This document shows positions 1 through 8,964 of a DNA stretch of 42,930 nucleotides, piece after piece; the first letter of the stretch is position 1, and each line of letters begins with the position of its first letter. This DNA is from Bdellovibrionales bacterium. GTDB lineage: Bacteria > Bdellovibrionota > Bdellovibrionia > Bdellovibrionales > JAGQZY01. The notes below the pieces were generated by a model, which made no database searches, was not told the DNA's origin, and saw only the letters and a program-made list of their open reading frames with translations. The DNA is taken from the NCBI GenBank assembly GCA_020435205.1, contig JAGQZY010000013.1:1-42930 (forward strand). The letters run 5' to 3'. The position numbers and the translations under genes are program-made.

Positions 1-486
1 CCCATATCTGCTGAAGTCATTAGTCTTGAAGCTGATGGCATGTACAACGAGGGCCTTGAATTGGCTAAAATTCACGATAATGTCGTGGTGAAGATTCCCA
101 TGACCGAAAATGGCCTTATCGCTGTGCGTCGACTAAAGGCGGAAAACATTCCTACCAATGTGACTTTAGTTTTTTCTCCCCTTCAGGCCCTTATGGTCGC
201 TAAAGCTGGCGCCGCCATGGTTTCTCCATTTGTAGGTCGTCTTGATGATATTTCCACCCCGGGCATGGAACTCATTTCTCAGATCCAGGGGATTTATCAA
301 AACTACGATCTTCAGACCGAAATCTTGGTGGCAAGCGTTCGTCATCCTTTACATGTTCTAGAGTCGGCAATGATTGGTGCCGATATCGTTACAATCCCAT
401 ATAATGTTATGCAACAATTGACGAAACATCCACTGACAGACATCGGGATTGAGAAATTTTTAAAAGATGCGCGAGCTAACCAATAA
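1..486 (+). CDS. Transaldolase / fructose-6-phosphate aldolase-like protein, 5' end missing
   Basis: The reading frame is open from base 1, so the gene starts outside the window; 161 residues are visible. The sequence fits the small transaldolase family (TalC/FsaA/MipB type), a TIM-barrel class I aldolase of the non-oxidative pentose phosphate pathway that moves a dihydroxyacetone unit through a Schiff base. The motif VVKIPMT holds the likely Schiff-base lysine (residue 31 of the fragment). It is followed by [19 protein letters not shown] and SPFVGRLDD, which match the family's substrate-site strands, and by [21 protein letters not shown] near the C terminus. The family is usually about 215 to 220 residues, so roughly a quarter is missing. 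The next gene overlaps its end by 20 bases. Family membership is firm; true transaldolase versus F6P aldolase activity cannot be decided here. Confidence 0.88.
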   Translation, partial: PISAEVISLEADGMYNEGLELAKIHDNVVVKIPMTENGLIAVRRLKAENIPTNVTLVFSPLQALMVAKAGAAMVSPFVGRLDDISTPGMELISQIQGIYQNYDLQTEILVASVRHPLHVLESAMIGADIVTIPYNVMQQLTKHPLTDIGIEKFLKDARANQ

Positions 487-937
487 ATTTGCTGCCTATT
501 CAAGAGTGGTCACCTGCCTAGTCATGACCACTCTCTTGCTTTCCTGCACCAACAAGAAAAAGACGGTGAATATCCAAGAAATCAACCGCCCTTTAACCCT
601 TGTTCGCAAAGCTGTTGAATACTCTTTGACTGGTGGCCTTTTAAAAATGAGCCGCAATAATCGAGTGTATTTTTCTAAGTACCATAAGCCTGGAACGGAT
701 CTTAACCAGGCCCCCGGAACAAGTCTGAGACGAGCTCAAGTGATTATTGCCATTCTTAATGGTCGACGCCCCTACATTGTTGAAGTTGCCTATCGGATTG
801 AAAAATATGCGAATGGGGGCTTTGTTCTTAGCCATTACGACCAAGGGCTGGCAAAAAGGTATCGAGATCTGGTGGATGAATACCTCGCCTCCCGTCCTGA
901 AGGTGGGGACTTGATTGACGATTTTCGTGTCTACTAA
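467..937 (+). CDS. Small predicted lipoprotein, function unknown
   Basis: This 156-residue protein starts inside the end of the transaldolase-like gene. Its N terminus has Arg and Lys residues, then a hydrophobic run ending in TLLLSC, which reads as a signal peptidase II lipobox with Cys27 as the lipidated residue. An alternative GTG start at 507 would give a shorter signal peptide with the same Cys, and the upstream Shine-Dalgarno match is poor for either. After a lysine-rich CTNKKKT segment the mature protein is a small mixed-charge domain with no family I recognise. Translational overlap suggests co-transcription with the upstream gene. Envelope location is inferred from the lipobox only. 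Confidence 0.7.
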   Translation: MRELTNKFAAYSRVVTCLVMTTLLLSCTNKKKTVNIQEINRPLTLVRKAVEYSLTGGLLKMSRNNRVYFSKYHKPGTDLNQAPGTSLRRAQVIIAILNGRRPYIVEVAYRIEKYANGGFVLSHYDQGLAKRYRDLVDEYLASRPEGGDLIDDFRVY

Positions 938-975
938 ATAAAATTAAGTATAAGCAACATCCACGGACGGACGTA

Positions 976-2985
976 ATGTATAGACAGAAAGATTTGTTCA
1001 TTTTAAAAGCTTTGCGCCTATTGAGTCTTTCTACGTGGTTTATCTTCACCCTTTGCGTTTTCCCAAATCATACTCAAATAAGTTCTTCGTCTTTGGTTAC
1101 GAGCGAAGCTTTTTCGGTTCCATTTTCTGATTTCTCGCCAGCTTATGCAGCATTTGAAGATGAGTTTATGTTCGAGGATGATTTTGTGGTGGCAACAGCT
1201 CTTCCCGCGGGCGAATCAGTCTCTATTGAAAAGATCGAAAAGATTCTTGGCCCCAAAGCTAAAAAATCATTGGCTAAAAAGGCCCTTTCTTTAGCTTCAT
1301 GGGTTTCTTCCGAGCCAGATTCTACTTTACATTCGGATAGTACCAAGAGGTCAAATGCACTGAAAAAAGTAAACGGCGAATTTTCTAAAGACTCCCAAAC
1401 AGAGCTTTCCCTATCAACAATGAAGCTTAGCTTTGGTCCCATGATTGCTGTCAATGATACTCGGACCAGTATTCAAGCCTCAACCAGCCAAACAATGGAG
1501 AAACCAAGTCCAGCCCCAGAGAAAAGTGAAGAACTGAAAACGAAGAGCCTTGAGAACTCTTTTTGGGTGAAGGGAGCTATTGAACTTAAAGATGGGTTGG
1601 CTTTCCTTGGTGCCATGGAAGTGAGTTGGGTAGTCAACGATGAAGAAATTCGCCGCGGCTATATTAATATGGTGGACGGTACCTACGAAATTAATATCCC
1701 TGAAATCATTGGCCAAATTTATATTTCTCTTTACAGTGAAAATGATGAGCTCGTTGGCGAAGGCGTTGTCGATCTGGAAGAGATATCTTCCATCAAAGAA
1801 CTCTCCAGTGCCGATATCGATGTGCGGCCCATCGACTGGAATAAAGCTGGACAAGTTTACGACGCCCACTATATTGGCCCAGGAGTCAAAGCTAGACCTG
1901 TTCAAGAGACAAGGGTTGACCTTTACGCTTTCAATGCCTCAACAGAAACCAATGCGAAGGGCGAAATTCGATTTCCCGATTGGAAAAAGTCCAACTCTCG
2001 CACCCTCGCTTTAGCCTCTAAAAAAGGTTACCGCGACTCCATTTTCCTTATCGACTCTAAGAAAATGGCTAAAACTTTATTGTTCCCCAACTCCTACATA
2101 GATTCTTTTTTTACTTGGCTTGAGGACCAACTGGGAATTTTTAATGTTAAAGACCAAGGAACTATTTATGGCGCCATCGTTTCCAATGGTGAACCTCAGT
2201 CTGGCTTCCAAGTGCATCTTGAAGGCAAGTCTCCCCTTTATTTTATGGATGGTGCGCCCATTGCTTTAAAGGATAAAAAAGTTACGAGCACCAACGGTTT
2301 GTTTGCTTTTGTCGGGCTGGATGATGGCGAGTATCTGGTTCTCATCGAGAAGGACGGTGTGGTCATCGATCGCCAACTGGTCGTAGTTGAGCAGGCTAAA
2401 ATCTCGCCTCTGTGGGTGGATGTCGTTGGCAAGAAAAAGAAGCTCCAGTTCTTCGACCCTATGGACGGCGAGCGTAAACCCAAAGCGATCGTGGCTAGTT
2501 TTTTTGATGGTGAACAAGCCTTAACTAGTAATAATAACGGTGAAATCGTCGGCAAAACAGCCTCAAGTGCTAGTCCCAATTTGGTGGACTACCAAGAAGT
2601 CGATGGATTAGCCTCGACCACATTCATCTCTCGCGAGCGCAAAGTGGAGTGGATTCCTGTGGTTGATAAACATCTTATCAATAAGGTTCTTGGTGTGGAC
2701 ACCCGAACCAATCATGGAGTGGCACTTGCCTTTTTGCAATCACCCATCAAGTATAAAGTTCGTTTCGAAGAGATGGACCCGGAAAAAATCACTTACTTTA
2801 ACCTCAGTGGGCAGGTTATTGATCCAAACATAGAAGTGGCCTATGGGTTTGCTATTTCTGGGTTTCCCCCAGGCTTATACACATTAGTTGTGGAAAGTGT
2901 TGAAGATCCCACCATATTGATGACAGATCTTGTTTTCAATGACCACCAATCCATTTCCATAATTAATAATCGCCTTACTTTATAG
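976..2985 (+). CDS. Large exported protein with repeated beta-sandwich-like segments, function unknown
   Basis: This 669-residue protein has a basic N terminus and a hydrophobic segment at about residues 12-29, consistent with a signal peptide or membrane anchor. A Ser/Thr/Lys-rich stretch (about 60-190) looks disordered. Beyond it are at least three segments shaped like carboxypeptidase-regulatory or transthyretin-like domains: near 200-270 (a DGTYEINIP turn), near 390-475 (GTIYGAIVSNGEPQSGFQV, then TSTNGLFAFVGLDDGEYLVLI) and near 620-665 (YFNLSGQVI, then GFPPGLYTLVVE). The pattern Gly-x-Val...G-x-F-x-F...L-x-x-G-x-Y is typical of such surface beta-sandwiches. No catalytic motif is visible. 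GGACGG lies just before the ATG. The pseudopilin gene follows after a 120-base gap with its own promoter. A surface or periplasmic role is inferred. Confidence 0.72.
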   Translation: MYRQKDLFILKALRLLSLSTWFIFTLCVFPNHTQISSSSLVTSEAFSVPFSDFSPAYAAFEDEFMFEDDFVVATALPAGESVSIEKIEKILGPKAKKSLAKKALSLASWVSSEPDSTLHSDSTKRSNALKKVNGEFSKDSQTELSLSTMKLSFGPMIAVNDTRTSIQASTSQTMEKPSPAPEKSEELKTKSLENSFWVKGAIELKDGLAFLGAMEVSWVVNDEEIRRGYINMVDGTYEINIPEIIGQIYISLYSENDELVGEGVVDLEEISSIKELSSADIDVRPIDWNKAGQVYDAHYIGPGVKARPVQETRVDLYAFNASTETNAKGEIRFPDWKKSNSRTLALASKKGYRDSIFLIDSKKMAKTLLFPNSYIDSFFTWLEDQLGIFNVKDQGTIYGAIVSNGEPQSGFQVHLEGKSPLYFMDGAPIALKDKKVTSTNGLFAFVGLDDGEYLVLIEKDGVVIDRQLVVVEQAKISPLWVDVVGKKKKLQFFDPMDGERKPKAIVASFFDGEQALTSNNNGEIVGKTASSASPNLVDYQEVDGLASTTFISRERKVEWIPVVDKHLINKVLGVDTRTNHGVALAFLQSPIKYKVRFEEMDPEKITYFNLSGQVIDPNIEVAYGFAISGFPPGLYTLVVESVEDPTILMTDLVFNDHQSISIINNRLTL

Positions 2986-2993
2986 CTAAGCTG

Positions 2994-3036
2994 AAACCAA
3001 AAGTTATCTTTATCTAACCTATTTTTTTTGGTTTTT
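2994..3036 (+). terminator. Weak possible terminator after the exported-protein gene
   Basis: AAACCAAAA at 2994-3002 pairs with TTTTGGTTT at 3026-3034, across a loop of about 23 bases that includes a run of T. The stem is AT-rich and the loop long, so it could be only a chance match. It sits 9 bases past the stop codon of the upstream gene and before a separate promoter. Confidence 0.25.
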
Positions 3037-3055
3037 GAAAAGACTTGATTACTCA

Positions 3056-3085
3056 TTGAAGATTATTTTAGATCTCTGCTACAAT
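3056..3085 (+). promoter_or_regulatory. Predicted sigma70-type promoter of the pseudopilin gene
   Basis: A TTGAAG hexamer (3056-3061) and a TACAAT hexamer (3080-3085) are separated by 18 bases. Transcription would start near 3092, leaving a very short leader that carries GGAGG (3097-3101) four bases before the GTG start at 3106. Confidence 0.5.
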
Positions 3086-3105
3086 GATTCTTTTGTGGAG
3101 GACAT

Positions 3106-4245
3106 GTGACCAGTCATGCAAAAGGGATGAGCCTTGTTGAAATGTTAGTGGTTTTGGGGGTTATGGGTGTCATAACGGCCGGAACAGCCGCTGTTATCGG
3201 AAACATGATGCGCACCTCTAACACCATTGAGGCCAAACAAGATCTGAATGCCCTTATTTTTGATGTGCAAAACCGCATCGCCTCCCACCAAGGCTGCCAG
3301 GATGCTTTAGGCATTCAAGCCGGAAAAAAAGCCACTTTCCCAAAATATAATAATAAAAGCGCCAGCCAAAAGAGCACTACTAAGTCAACCCGACCAGGTC
3401 TAGAGATCCCATTTACTCTGACGAATGGTGAGACTATTCAATTGAATCCCAATGGAAAAAAATCGACCAAATTAAAAGGGTATGCTCTGAAAGCTGATCA
3501 TGTATATCTATACGATGCAGAAAATGCTTACACTCTCAACGGCAAAGCTGTCCGACGAGTTAATATTGTTGGCGAGTTCACCGCTCAAAAAAGTGTTACC
3601 GGACCTGGAAGTTATCGACGGGCTTTGGCCAGTATGTTTATTGTGGTGGATAATAACCGCATTGAAGACTGTTTTAGCGTCAATGCGACAGATGATAGTT
3701 CGATGGCCACATTTTGTAAATTGCTTGGTGGAGCCTATAATAAAAATAAAGGGGAGTGTGAAAACACTACTGATGTTAAGTCCGTTTGCCAGTCATTAGG
3801 CGGAACATACGATCCAAAAAGTAAATCCTGCGACACCAGCACTGATTTAAAAGCTGTTTGCCAATCACTGGGTGGTGAGTACAACCCCAAAAAGAAAAGC
3901 TGTGACCAAGTGACTGATATGGTTGCTGTTTGTAAGGCTCTTGGTGGTAAATACAGTTCAAAAAATGAAAAATGTGTGGGTATTGATACAACACCAAGCA
4001 CTGGCGACACAGGAAAAGCCTATTGTACCTGCCGTTCACTTTACAACCTGAATGGGTTAACCGTCTATGACATGGATTTTGTTAGAAAATTTTGCCCCAC
4101 GGGCTCTACTATGTTTCCTCCTGGTAAACAAACTTGGCGTTGTGCCAAGAACAATGCCACGAAAGGAAAAACGGCCACCTGCTCATCAAGTGGCAAATGG
4201 TCTTTTAGCAAAGACTGTGATGGGAAAAAGACCAACAATAATTGA
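3106..4245 (+). CDS. Type IV pilin-like (pseudopilin) protein with four Cys repeats
   Basis: The start is GTG with GGAGG four bases upstream; it gives a six-residue leader ending in Lys-Gly, then MSLVEMLVVLGVMGVITAG. This is a class III prepilin signal: cleavage after Gly7, N-methylation of the new Met1, and the conserved Glu at +5. A hydrophobic helix follows (about residues 8-30). The central region is pilin-like and Lys/Thr-rich. Residues 204-290 hold four copies of a 24-residue unit, Cys-x2-Leu-Gly-Gly-x-Tyr-x6-Cys plus a nine-residue linker. The C terminus (about 305-375) has further Cys residues (CTCRSL, FCP, WRCAKN, TATCSS, KDCD). At 379 residues it is far longer than a major pilin (about 150), so a minor pilin or pilus-tip adhesin is a reasonable inference. 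No other pilus gene is nearby. Confidence 0.82.
   Translation: MTSHAKGMSLVEMLVVLGVMGVITAGTAAVIGNMMRTSNTIEAKQDLNALIFDVQNRIASHQGCQDALGIQAGKKATFPKYNNKSASQKSTTKSTRPGLEIPFTLTNGETIQLNPNGKKSTKLKGYALKADHVYLYDAENAYTLNGKAVRRVNIVGEFTAQKSVTGPGSYRRALASMFIVVDNNRIEDCFSVNATDDSSMATFCKLLGGAYNKNKGECENTTDVKSVCQSLGGTYDPKSKSCDTSTDLKAVCQSLGGEYNPKKKSCDQVTDMVAVCKALGGKYSSKNEKCVGIDTTPSTGDTGKAYCTCRSLYNLNGLTVYDMDFVRKFCPTGSTMFPPGKQTWRCAKNNATKGKTATCSSSGKWSFSKDCDGKKTNNN
3715..3975 (+). repeat. In-frame tandem repeat, 72-base period, four copies (last one partial)
   Basis: The repeat encodes protein residues 204-218, 228-242, 252-266 and 276-290 of the pseudopilin, each a 15-residue Cys-to-Cys loop with the core LGGxY. Three nine-residue linkers of the form x-x-x-Thr-Asp-x-x-x-Val join them. 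The spacing is exact, while the DNA copies have drifted (for example gtttgccagtcattaggcgg versus gtttgccaatcactgggtgg), which suggests selection on the protein. Confidence 0.9.
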
Positions 4246-4424
4246 TCAAGCCCCTCTTTCCCTAAACCCTTGATGTTTTAGAACCCTCGTCCAGACTTAA
4301 AAATACTGACTTTACTAACCTTGAAACGGAGCGCGTGGATCTAAAACTCACGACAGCACAGGATTTTCTTCAAGTTTCATCTTTGATTCTCCGAAATGAC
4401 TTATATGAATAAGAAAGGATTCTT

Positions 4425-4652
4425 ATGAAGAAGATCTCTGAAATCATGGAAGAGCTGGGCTTTCGCCCTGACGGTAGTTATGAAGTCAAAAAGGCCTTTA
4501 TCAAAAATCTTATCCAACAGGCTCAAGTGACAGAACTGGACAGACAGGTGGCAAAAAGAGAGTCTATGAAAGCCACCACCATTGATTCAAAAGCCAAGAT
4601 TGAGGGTTTTGAACAGCTCAACCTTTTTGATTTTGAAAAACAATCATCCTAA
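4425..4652 (+). CDS. Small protein with a C-terminal predicted beta-clamp-binding motif
   Basis: The 75-residue protein has a good ribosome site (AAAGGA five bases before the ATG) and plausible coding character. I do not recognise the family. Residues 1-35 look like a helical module with LGFRPDGSYEVKKAFIKNL. The middle is charged. Near the C terminus, residues 64-68 read QLNLF, followed by Asp-Phe; this matches the QL[S/D]LF type motif by which polymerases, Hda, MutS and other proteins dock on the DnaN sliding clamp. Such motifs commonly sit near the end of an extended tail, as here. A role at the replication fork or in clamp-dependent regulation is inferred from this motif only. The gene stands alone, convergent with sdhB 15 bases away. 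Confidence 0.68.
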   Translation: MKKISEIMEELGFRPDGSYEVKKAFIKNLIQQAQVTELDRQVAKRESMKATTIDSKAKIEGFEQLNLFDFEKQSS

Positions 4653-4667
4653 ATTTTAGGTCTCAGT

Positions 4668-5414
4668 TTAACGGTGCTTCAGAGAGGCCTTCATAAAATC
4701 ACGATTCATGAGTGCAATGTTCTCTAGACTAATGTCCTTTGGACAGGCCATTTCACAAGCACCGGTGTTGGTGCAGTTTCCGAAACCAAGCTCATCCATT
4801 TTTTGAACCATGCTCAAAACCCGACGCTGACGCTCGGCTTGCCCTTGTGGAAGGTGGGCCATGTGAGAGATTTTTGCACTGGTAAAAAGCATTGCCGAAG
4901 AGTTCTGGCAGGCCGCCACACAAGCGCCACAGCCAATGCAAGCCGCAGCGACAAAGGCAAGGTCGGCATCCTCTTTGGGGATAATGATCGAGTGAGCATC
5001 GGGGGCATTGCCCGTATTGACACTAATATATCCACCAGCCTCAATCACCTTTTCAAGGCCCGTGCGATCCACTTTCAAGTCTTTAATCACAGGAAAGGCT
5101 TTGGCGCGAAAGGGTTCAATGGTGATGGTATCGCCGTCCTTAAAAGAACGCATATGTAGCTGGCAGGTGGTTGTAGAGCGTTCCGGGCCATGAGCGTTGC
5201 CGTTAATCACCATGGAGCAGGCCCCACAAATGCCTTCGCGACAGTCGTGATCAAACTCAATGGCCTCTTCGCCCTGTTTTACCAAATCTTGGTTAACCAC
5301 GTCCAACATTTCCAAAAAGGACATATCTTCAGAGACATTCTCAGCCTGGTAATTGAAAAAGTGTCCTTTGTCATTTGCATTTTTTTGACGCCAAATTTTT
5401 AGATTCATTTTCAT
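4668..5414 (-). CDS. sdhB: Succinate dehydrogenase / fumarate reductase iron-sulfur subunit
   Basis: This 248-residue protein carries electrons from the FAD subunit to quinone. The N-terminal ferredoxin domain has the [2Fe-2S] cysteines in [14 protein letters not shown] and the later TTTCQLHM. The C-terminal domain has [12 protein letters not shown] and a second cluster set in [16 protein letters not shown], for the [4Fe-4S] and [3Fe-4S] centres. Length fits the family (about 235-260). AGAGGT lies seven bases before the ATG; an ATG two codons on is also possible. It is the last gene of sdhC-sdhA-sdhB, 11 bases after sdhA. The subunit type resembles Bacillus and epsilonproteobacterial enzymes with a single cytochrome subunit. 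Direction of the reaction cannot be told from sequence. Confidence 0.95.
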   Translation of the reverse strand: MKMNLKIWRQKNANDKGHFFNYQAENVSEDMSFLEMLDVVNQDLVKQGEEAIEFDHDCREGICGACSMVINGNAHGPERSTTTCQLHMRSFKDGDTITIEPFRAKAFPVIKDLKVDRTGLEKVIEAGGYISVNTGNAPDAHSIIIPKEDADLAFVAAACIGCGACVAACQNSSAMLFTSAKISHMAHLPQGQAERQRRVLSMVQKMDELGFGNCTNTGACEMACPKDISLENIALMNRDFMKASLKHR

Positions 5415-5425
5415 TGCCGCTACCT

Positions 5426-7333
5426 CTACTTGTAACTTCTTGTGGCTAGTTTGACATTTTCAAAACTTAGGTCTTCCTTGTGAAGAACGTGACCCTTTTC
5501 CCCATATTCCCAGGCAGCGACATAGCAAAAGTTATCGTCGTCGCGCTTGGCTTCGTTTTCTGGAGTTTGGTGTTCTTCGCGGAAGTGGCCCCCGCAAGAC
5601 TCTTCGCGGTTGAGGGCATCCCGAGCCATCAACTCACCAAGCTCTAAAAAGTCAGCAACTCGCCCTGCTTTTTCTAGTTCACTGTTCACATAGTTAGCTG
5701 ATCCAGTGAGTTTAACATCTTGATAAAATTTCTTTCTTAGTTCTGGAATGCGCGAAATCGCATTTTCAAGTCCAGCCTTATTTCGCGACATCCCCACATT
5801 TTCCCACATGATGTGACCAAGCTCTTTGTGAAACTCATCCACAGTTTTTGTTCCCTTCATGCCAATCAAACGATCCAATCGTTCCTTCGATTGCTGGTAG
5901 GCTTCATTCACCTCTGGCATGTCTTCTGAGACTTTGTCTAGATCTGTACTGCCAATGTAGTTTCCTACTGTGTAAGGAAGAATGAAGTAGCCATCAGATA
6001 AACCTTGCATGAGCGCCGAAGCTCCAAGGCGGTTGGCACCATGGTCAGAAAAGTTAGCTTCACCACCAACAAACAAACCTTCCACGTTGCTCATCAAATT
6101 GTAATCCACCCATAGGCCACCCATGGTGTAGTGAACAGCAGGATAAATACGCATTGGCGTTTTATAAGGGTTCTCGCCAGTGATTTTTTCGTACATTTGA
6201 AAAAGGTTCCCATATTTTTCAGAAATCTTGTCTTCACCCTGACGTTTAATAGCATCGGCAAAGTCCAAATAGACGGCTATGCCCGTTTTACCAACGCCTC
6301 GCCCCTCATCCACGCGAAACTTGGCCTGACGAGAGGCCACATCCCTAGGAACGAGGTTACCAAAGCTCGGATAAATTCTTTCCAGGTAATAGTCTCTTTC
6401 AGACTCTGGGATATCCCTTGGTGCTCGCTTGTCGCCCTTTTCCTTGGGGACCCAAACACGACCGTCGTTTCGAAGCGACTCTGACATCAAAGTCAGCTTA
6501 GACTGATGGTCACCAGATACTGGAATACAGGTTGGATGAATTTGCGTGAAACAAGGATTAGCAAAGTAAGCCCCCTTGCGATGGCAGCGCCAGGCTGCTG
6601 TCACATTGGAATTCATAGCGTTTGTTGAAAGATAATAAACGTTACCATAGCCACCCGTGCAAAGAACCACGACATCCGCTAAATGCTTTTGCACTTCACC
6701 CGAGATCAAATCACGAGTGATGATCCCGCGAGCGCGGCCATTGACAATAATAAGGTCGAGCATCTCGTGACGAGAAAACATTTCTACTGTTCCTGCATTC
6801 ACCTGGCGCATTAAAGCAGAATAGGCTCCGAGTAGTAGCTGCTGCCCCGTTTGTCCTCTCGCATAGAAGGTTCTAGACACTTGTGCACCACCAAAAGACC
6901 GGTTCGTTAAAAGACCTCCGTACTCCCTAGCAAAGGGCACCCCTTGGGCCACACAATGATCAATGATTAAATTAGAGTTTTCTGCCAGACGATAAACATT
7001 GGCTTCGCGGGAGCGAAAGTCTCCACCTTTAACCGTGTCATAAAATAAACGATAAACCGAGTCCCCATCATTGGGGTAATTTTTAGCAGCATTAATGCCA
7101 CCCTGAGCCGCAATGGAGTGGGCTCTTCGAGCAGAGTCTTGAATACAAAAGTTTTTGACCTTGTAACCCATTTCACCCATAGAGGCGGCAGCAGCACCAC
7201 CTGCTAACCCAGTTCCCACCACAATCACCGTGTGCTTACGTCGGTTAGCTGGGTTCACTAGTTTCATTTTAAACTTATGGTTTTCCCATTTTTTCTCTAT
7301 CGGACCGTCTGGAATATTAGAATTAAGAGCCAT
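5426..7333 (-). CDS. sdhA: Succinate dehydrogenase / fumarate reductase flavoprotein subunit
   Basis: This 635-residue flavoprotein oxidises succinate to fumarate, or the reverse, in the citric acid cycle and respiratory chain. [19 protein letters not shown] near residue 40 is the dinucleotide-binding loop. [13 protein letters not shown] contains the histidine expected to hold FAD covalently. [11 protein letters not shown] and the later [13 protein letters not shown] are substrate and FAD-site motifs. The C-terminal helical domain ends the protein. Its start ATG lies three bases after the sdhC stop, with GAGG overlapping that stop codon, so translation is probably coupled. Residue count matches the longer b558-linked form of the enzyme. 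Confidence 0.96.
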   Translation of the reverse strand: MALNSNIPDGPIEKKWENHKFKMKLVNPANRRKHTVIVVGTGLAGGAAAASMGEMGYKVKNFCIQDSARRAHSIAAQGGINAAKNYPNDGDSVYRLFYDTVKGGDFRSREANVYRLAENSNLIIDHCVAQGVPFAREYGGLLTNRSFGGAQVSRTFYARGQTGQQLLLGAYSALMRQVNAGTVEMFSRHEMLDLIIVNGRARGIITRDLISGEVQKHLADVVVLCTGGYGNVYYLSTNAMNSNVTAAWRCHRKGAYFANPCFTQIHPTCIPVSGDHQSKLTLMSESLRNDGRVWVPKEKGDKRAPRDIPESERDYYLERIYPSFGNLVPRDVASRQAKFRVDEGRGVGKTGIAVYLDFADAIKRQGEDKISEKYGNLFQMYEKITGENPYKTPMRIYPAVHYTMGGLWVDYNLMSNVEGLFVGGEANFSDHGANRLGASALMQGLSDGYFILPYTVGNYIGSTDLDKVSEDMPEVNEAYQQSKERLDRLIGMKGTKTVDEFHKELGHIMWENVGMSRNKAGLENAISRIPELRKKFYQDVKLTGSANYVNSELEKAGRVADFLELGELMARDALNREESCGGHFREEHQTPENEAKRDDDNFCYVAAWEYGEKGHVLHKEDLSFENVKLATRSYK

Positions 7334-7336
7334 AGC

Positions 7337-7999
7337 CTAACCTCGCAAATTGAAAAACACATAAATGGGTTGAGAAATAAAACCGACCACAACAACAAGG
7401 GCGTAGATCCAACCCAGCTTTTTGATTACCGGCGTATAGCGGGGGTGGTTGCATCCAATGGTTTGAAACACCGACGAGGCGCCGTGACTGAGATGAATAC
7501 CTAAAAGTACCAGACAAAATACATAACCGGCCACATAAGCGGGCTCGCTAAAAACCTCAACCACCAAACGGTGAAGGTCGCGCATGGTTTCTGTTCCGTA
7601 AGTCACATCGTAATGTGGTCCCCATTTAAAAGTGATCAAATGGTAAATAATAAAAAATAAAATAATTGTTCCATGGTAGGCCATTGTTTGTGAGGCAAAG
7701 CTTGGTTTTTTTGCGTTCACTGCCTTTTTTGCATACTTAGCAGGTTTTGCTTTTTTATTTTCTAGGGTGAGGCGAAGACCTAGGCCCACGTGAATAAGCA
7801 AACAGGTCACCAAAAAAATTTCCGTCCCAAAAAGAAGGGGTTTGTTGCTAACAATAGCGTGGCCATATCGATTAAACGCTTCTGGCCCCGCAAAGATGAA
7901 TAAGTTTCCAGCCATGTGCCCAGCGACAAACAAAGTCCACCCAGCTCCAGCCAATCCCATCAGGTACTTGCGACCAATTGAGGAATTCAGTATCTGCAC
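7337..7999 (-). CDS. sdhC: Succinate dehydrogenase cytochrome b558 subunit
   Basis: This 220-residue membrane protein anchors SdhAB and passes electrons through haem b to quinone. About five membrane helices are visible, with histidines in helical settings (FVAGHMAGN, LIHVGLGL, YHGTIILFFIIYHLITF, GIHLSHGA) as expected for di-haem b558 anchors. A lysine- and alanine-rich loop at about residues 80-100 is unusual in composition. The start is GTG, with AAAGGG seven bases upstream. It is first in the sdhCAB operon, and its upstream region is shared with the divergent etfBA operon. No separate SdhD is present, consistent with the single-anchor class. Confidence 0.92.
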   Translation of the reverse strand: MQILNSSIGRKYLMGLAGAGWTLFVAGHMAGNLFIFAGPEAFNRYGHAIVSNKPLLFGTEIFLVTCLLIHVGLGLRLTLENKKAKPAKYAKKAVNAKKPSFASQTMAYHGTIILFFIIYHLITFKWGPHYDVTYGTETMRDLHRLVVEVFSEPAYVAGYVFCLVLLGIHLSHGASSVFQTIGCNHPRYTPVIKKLGWIYALVVVVGFISQPIYVFFNLRG

Positions 8000-8177
8000 A
8001 GCAAATCCCTTTCAACACGAAGTGTTATTTATTCTTTTATAGGCTTAAGTTTTATCGGTTCCACAGGGTTTTGTCCACAGAGAGTGAATCGATATGGAAA
8101 AATTCAATCTATAAATATGCTTTACTTTGTGAGCTGTTTTTAGGAAGAAGAGAGGACTTTTATAGAGGGAGTGTTCC

Positions 8178-8954
8178 ATGAGAATTTTCGTCTGCATCAA
8201 GCAGGTCCCCGATACGGAGACCCGAATTAAGCTTTCGTCGGATAGTCAAAAAATTGAAACGGGAGGAGTAAAGTGGATCATTAGCCCATATGACGAGTTT
8301 GCCATCGAAGAAGCTATTCGTTTTAAAGAAAGTCACGGTGACGCCCAAGTGACAGCTGTGACTCTTGGACCCAAGGCTCGGGTCAACAATGCGCTGCTTA
8401 CCGCCATGGCTATGGGTGCTGATGATTCTATTCTGATTGATTCCGAGCAGGATTTAGATGCGCTCACCACCGCGAAAGCCTTGGCGGCAGCCATCAAAGC
8501 TGAAGGAGACTTCTCTTTAGTTTTTTCTGGAAAAGAGGCTATTGATGATAGCGTTTCTGCGGTGGGTCAGATGGTGGCGCAAATTCTTGAGATTCCTCAT
8601 GCTTCTGTTGTCAGCAAAGCCACCTACGAAGAGGGCAAAGTCACTGCTGAGCGTGAAGTGGAGGGCGGAACCAAAGAAATGACCAAACTGACAATGCCAG
8701 CACTCATTGCTGCCAACAAAGGCTTAAATAAGCCTCGTTTTGCCTCGCTTCCCGGAATCATGAAAGCCAAAAAGAAACCCATCAAAAATGTAACCCTGGA
8801 TGATCTAGGAGTCAGCGCTGGACAAAGTAAGGTCAAGTTTACAAACTTTGCCCTACCCGCAGAAAAGCCTCCCTGCAAAATGATTGAAGGGGATCCACAA
8901 GCACAAGTAAGCGAATTGATTCGTTTACTTCAAGAAGAAGCTAAGGTTCTTTAG
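8178..8954 (+). CDS. etfB: Electron transfer flavoprotein beta subunit
   Basis: This 258-residue subunit forms with EtfA a soluble FAD and AMP-containing electron carrier between acyl-CoA dehydrogenases and the quinone pool. It starts with MRIFVCIKQVPDTETRIKL, the usual EtfB N terminus. GKEAIDDSVSAVGQMVAQI marks the nucleotide site, and the signature region EVEGGTKEMTKLTMPALIA leads to NKPRFASLPGIMKAKKKPI. GAGGGAG lies six bases before the ATG. It heads a run of nine closely packed plus-strand genes. The position beside sdhCAB joins two quinone-reducing systems, and beta-oxidation is the likely use. Confidence 0.95.
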   Translation: MRIFVCIKQVPDTETRIKLSSDSQKIETGGVKWIISPYDEFAIEEAIRFKESHGDAQVTAVTLGPKARVNNALLTAMAMGADDSILIDSEQDLDALTTAKALAAAIKAEGDFSLVFSGKEAIDDSVSAVGQMVAQILEIPHASVVSKATYEEGKVTAEREVEGGTKEMTKLTMPALIAANKGLNKPRFASLPGIMKAKKKPIKNVTLDDLGVSAGQSKVKFTNFALPAEKPPCKMIEGDPQAQVSELIRLLQEEAKVL

Positions 8955-8964
8955 GGGGTATGAG

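Noticed and set aside
1480-1905. 141-codon open frame antisense to the large exported protein
   Set aside because: It lies wholly opposite a longer frame with a signal sequence and domain-like pattern, and shows no ribosome site or family likeness.
4649-4661. CCTAAATTTTAGG inverted repeat between two convergent genes as a terminator
   Set aside because: The stem is almost all A and T with no clear T-run, too weak to call.
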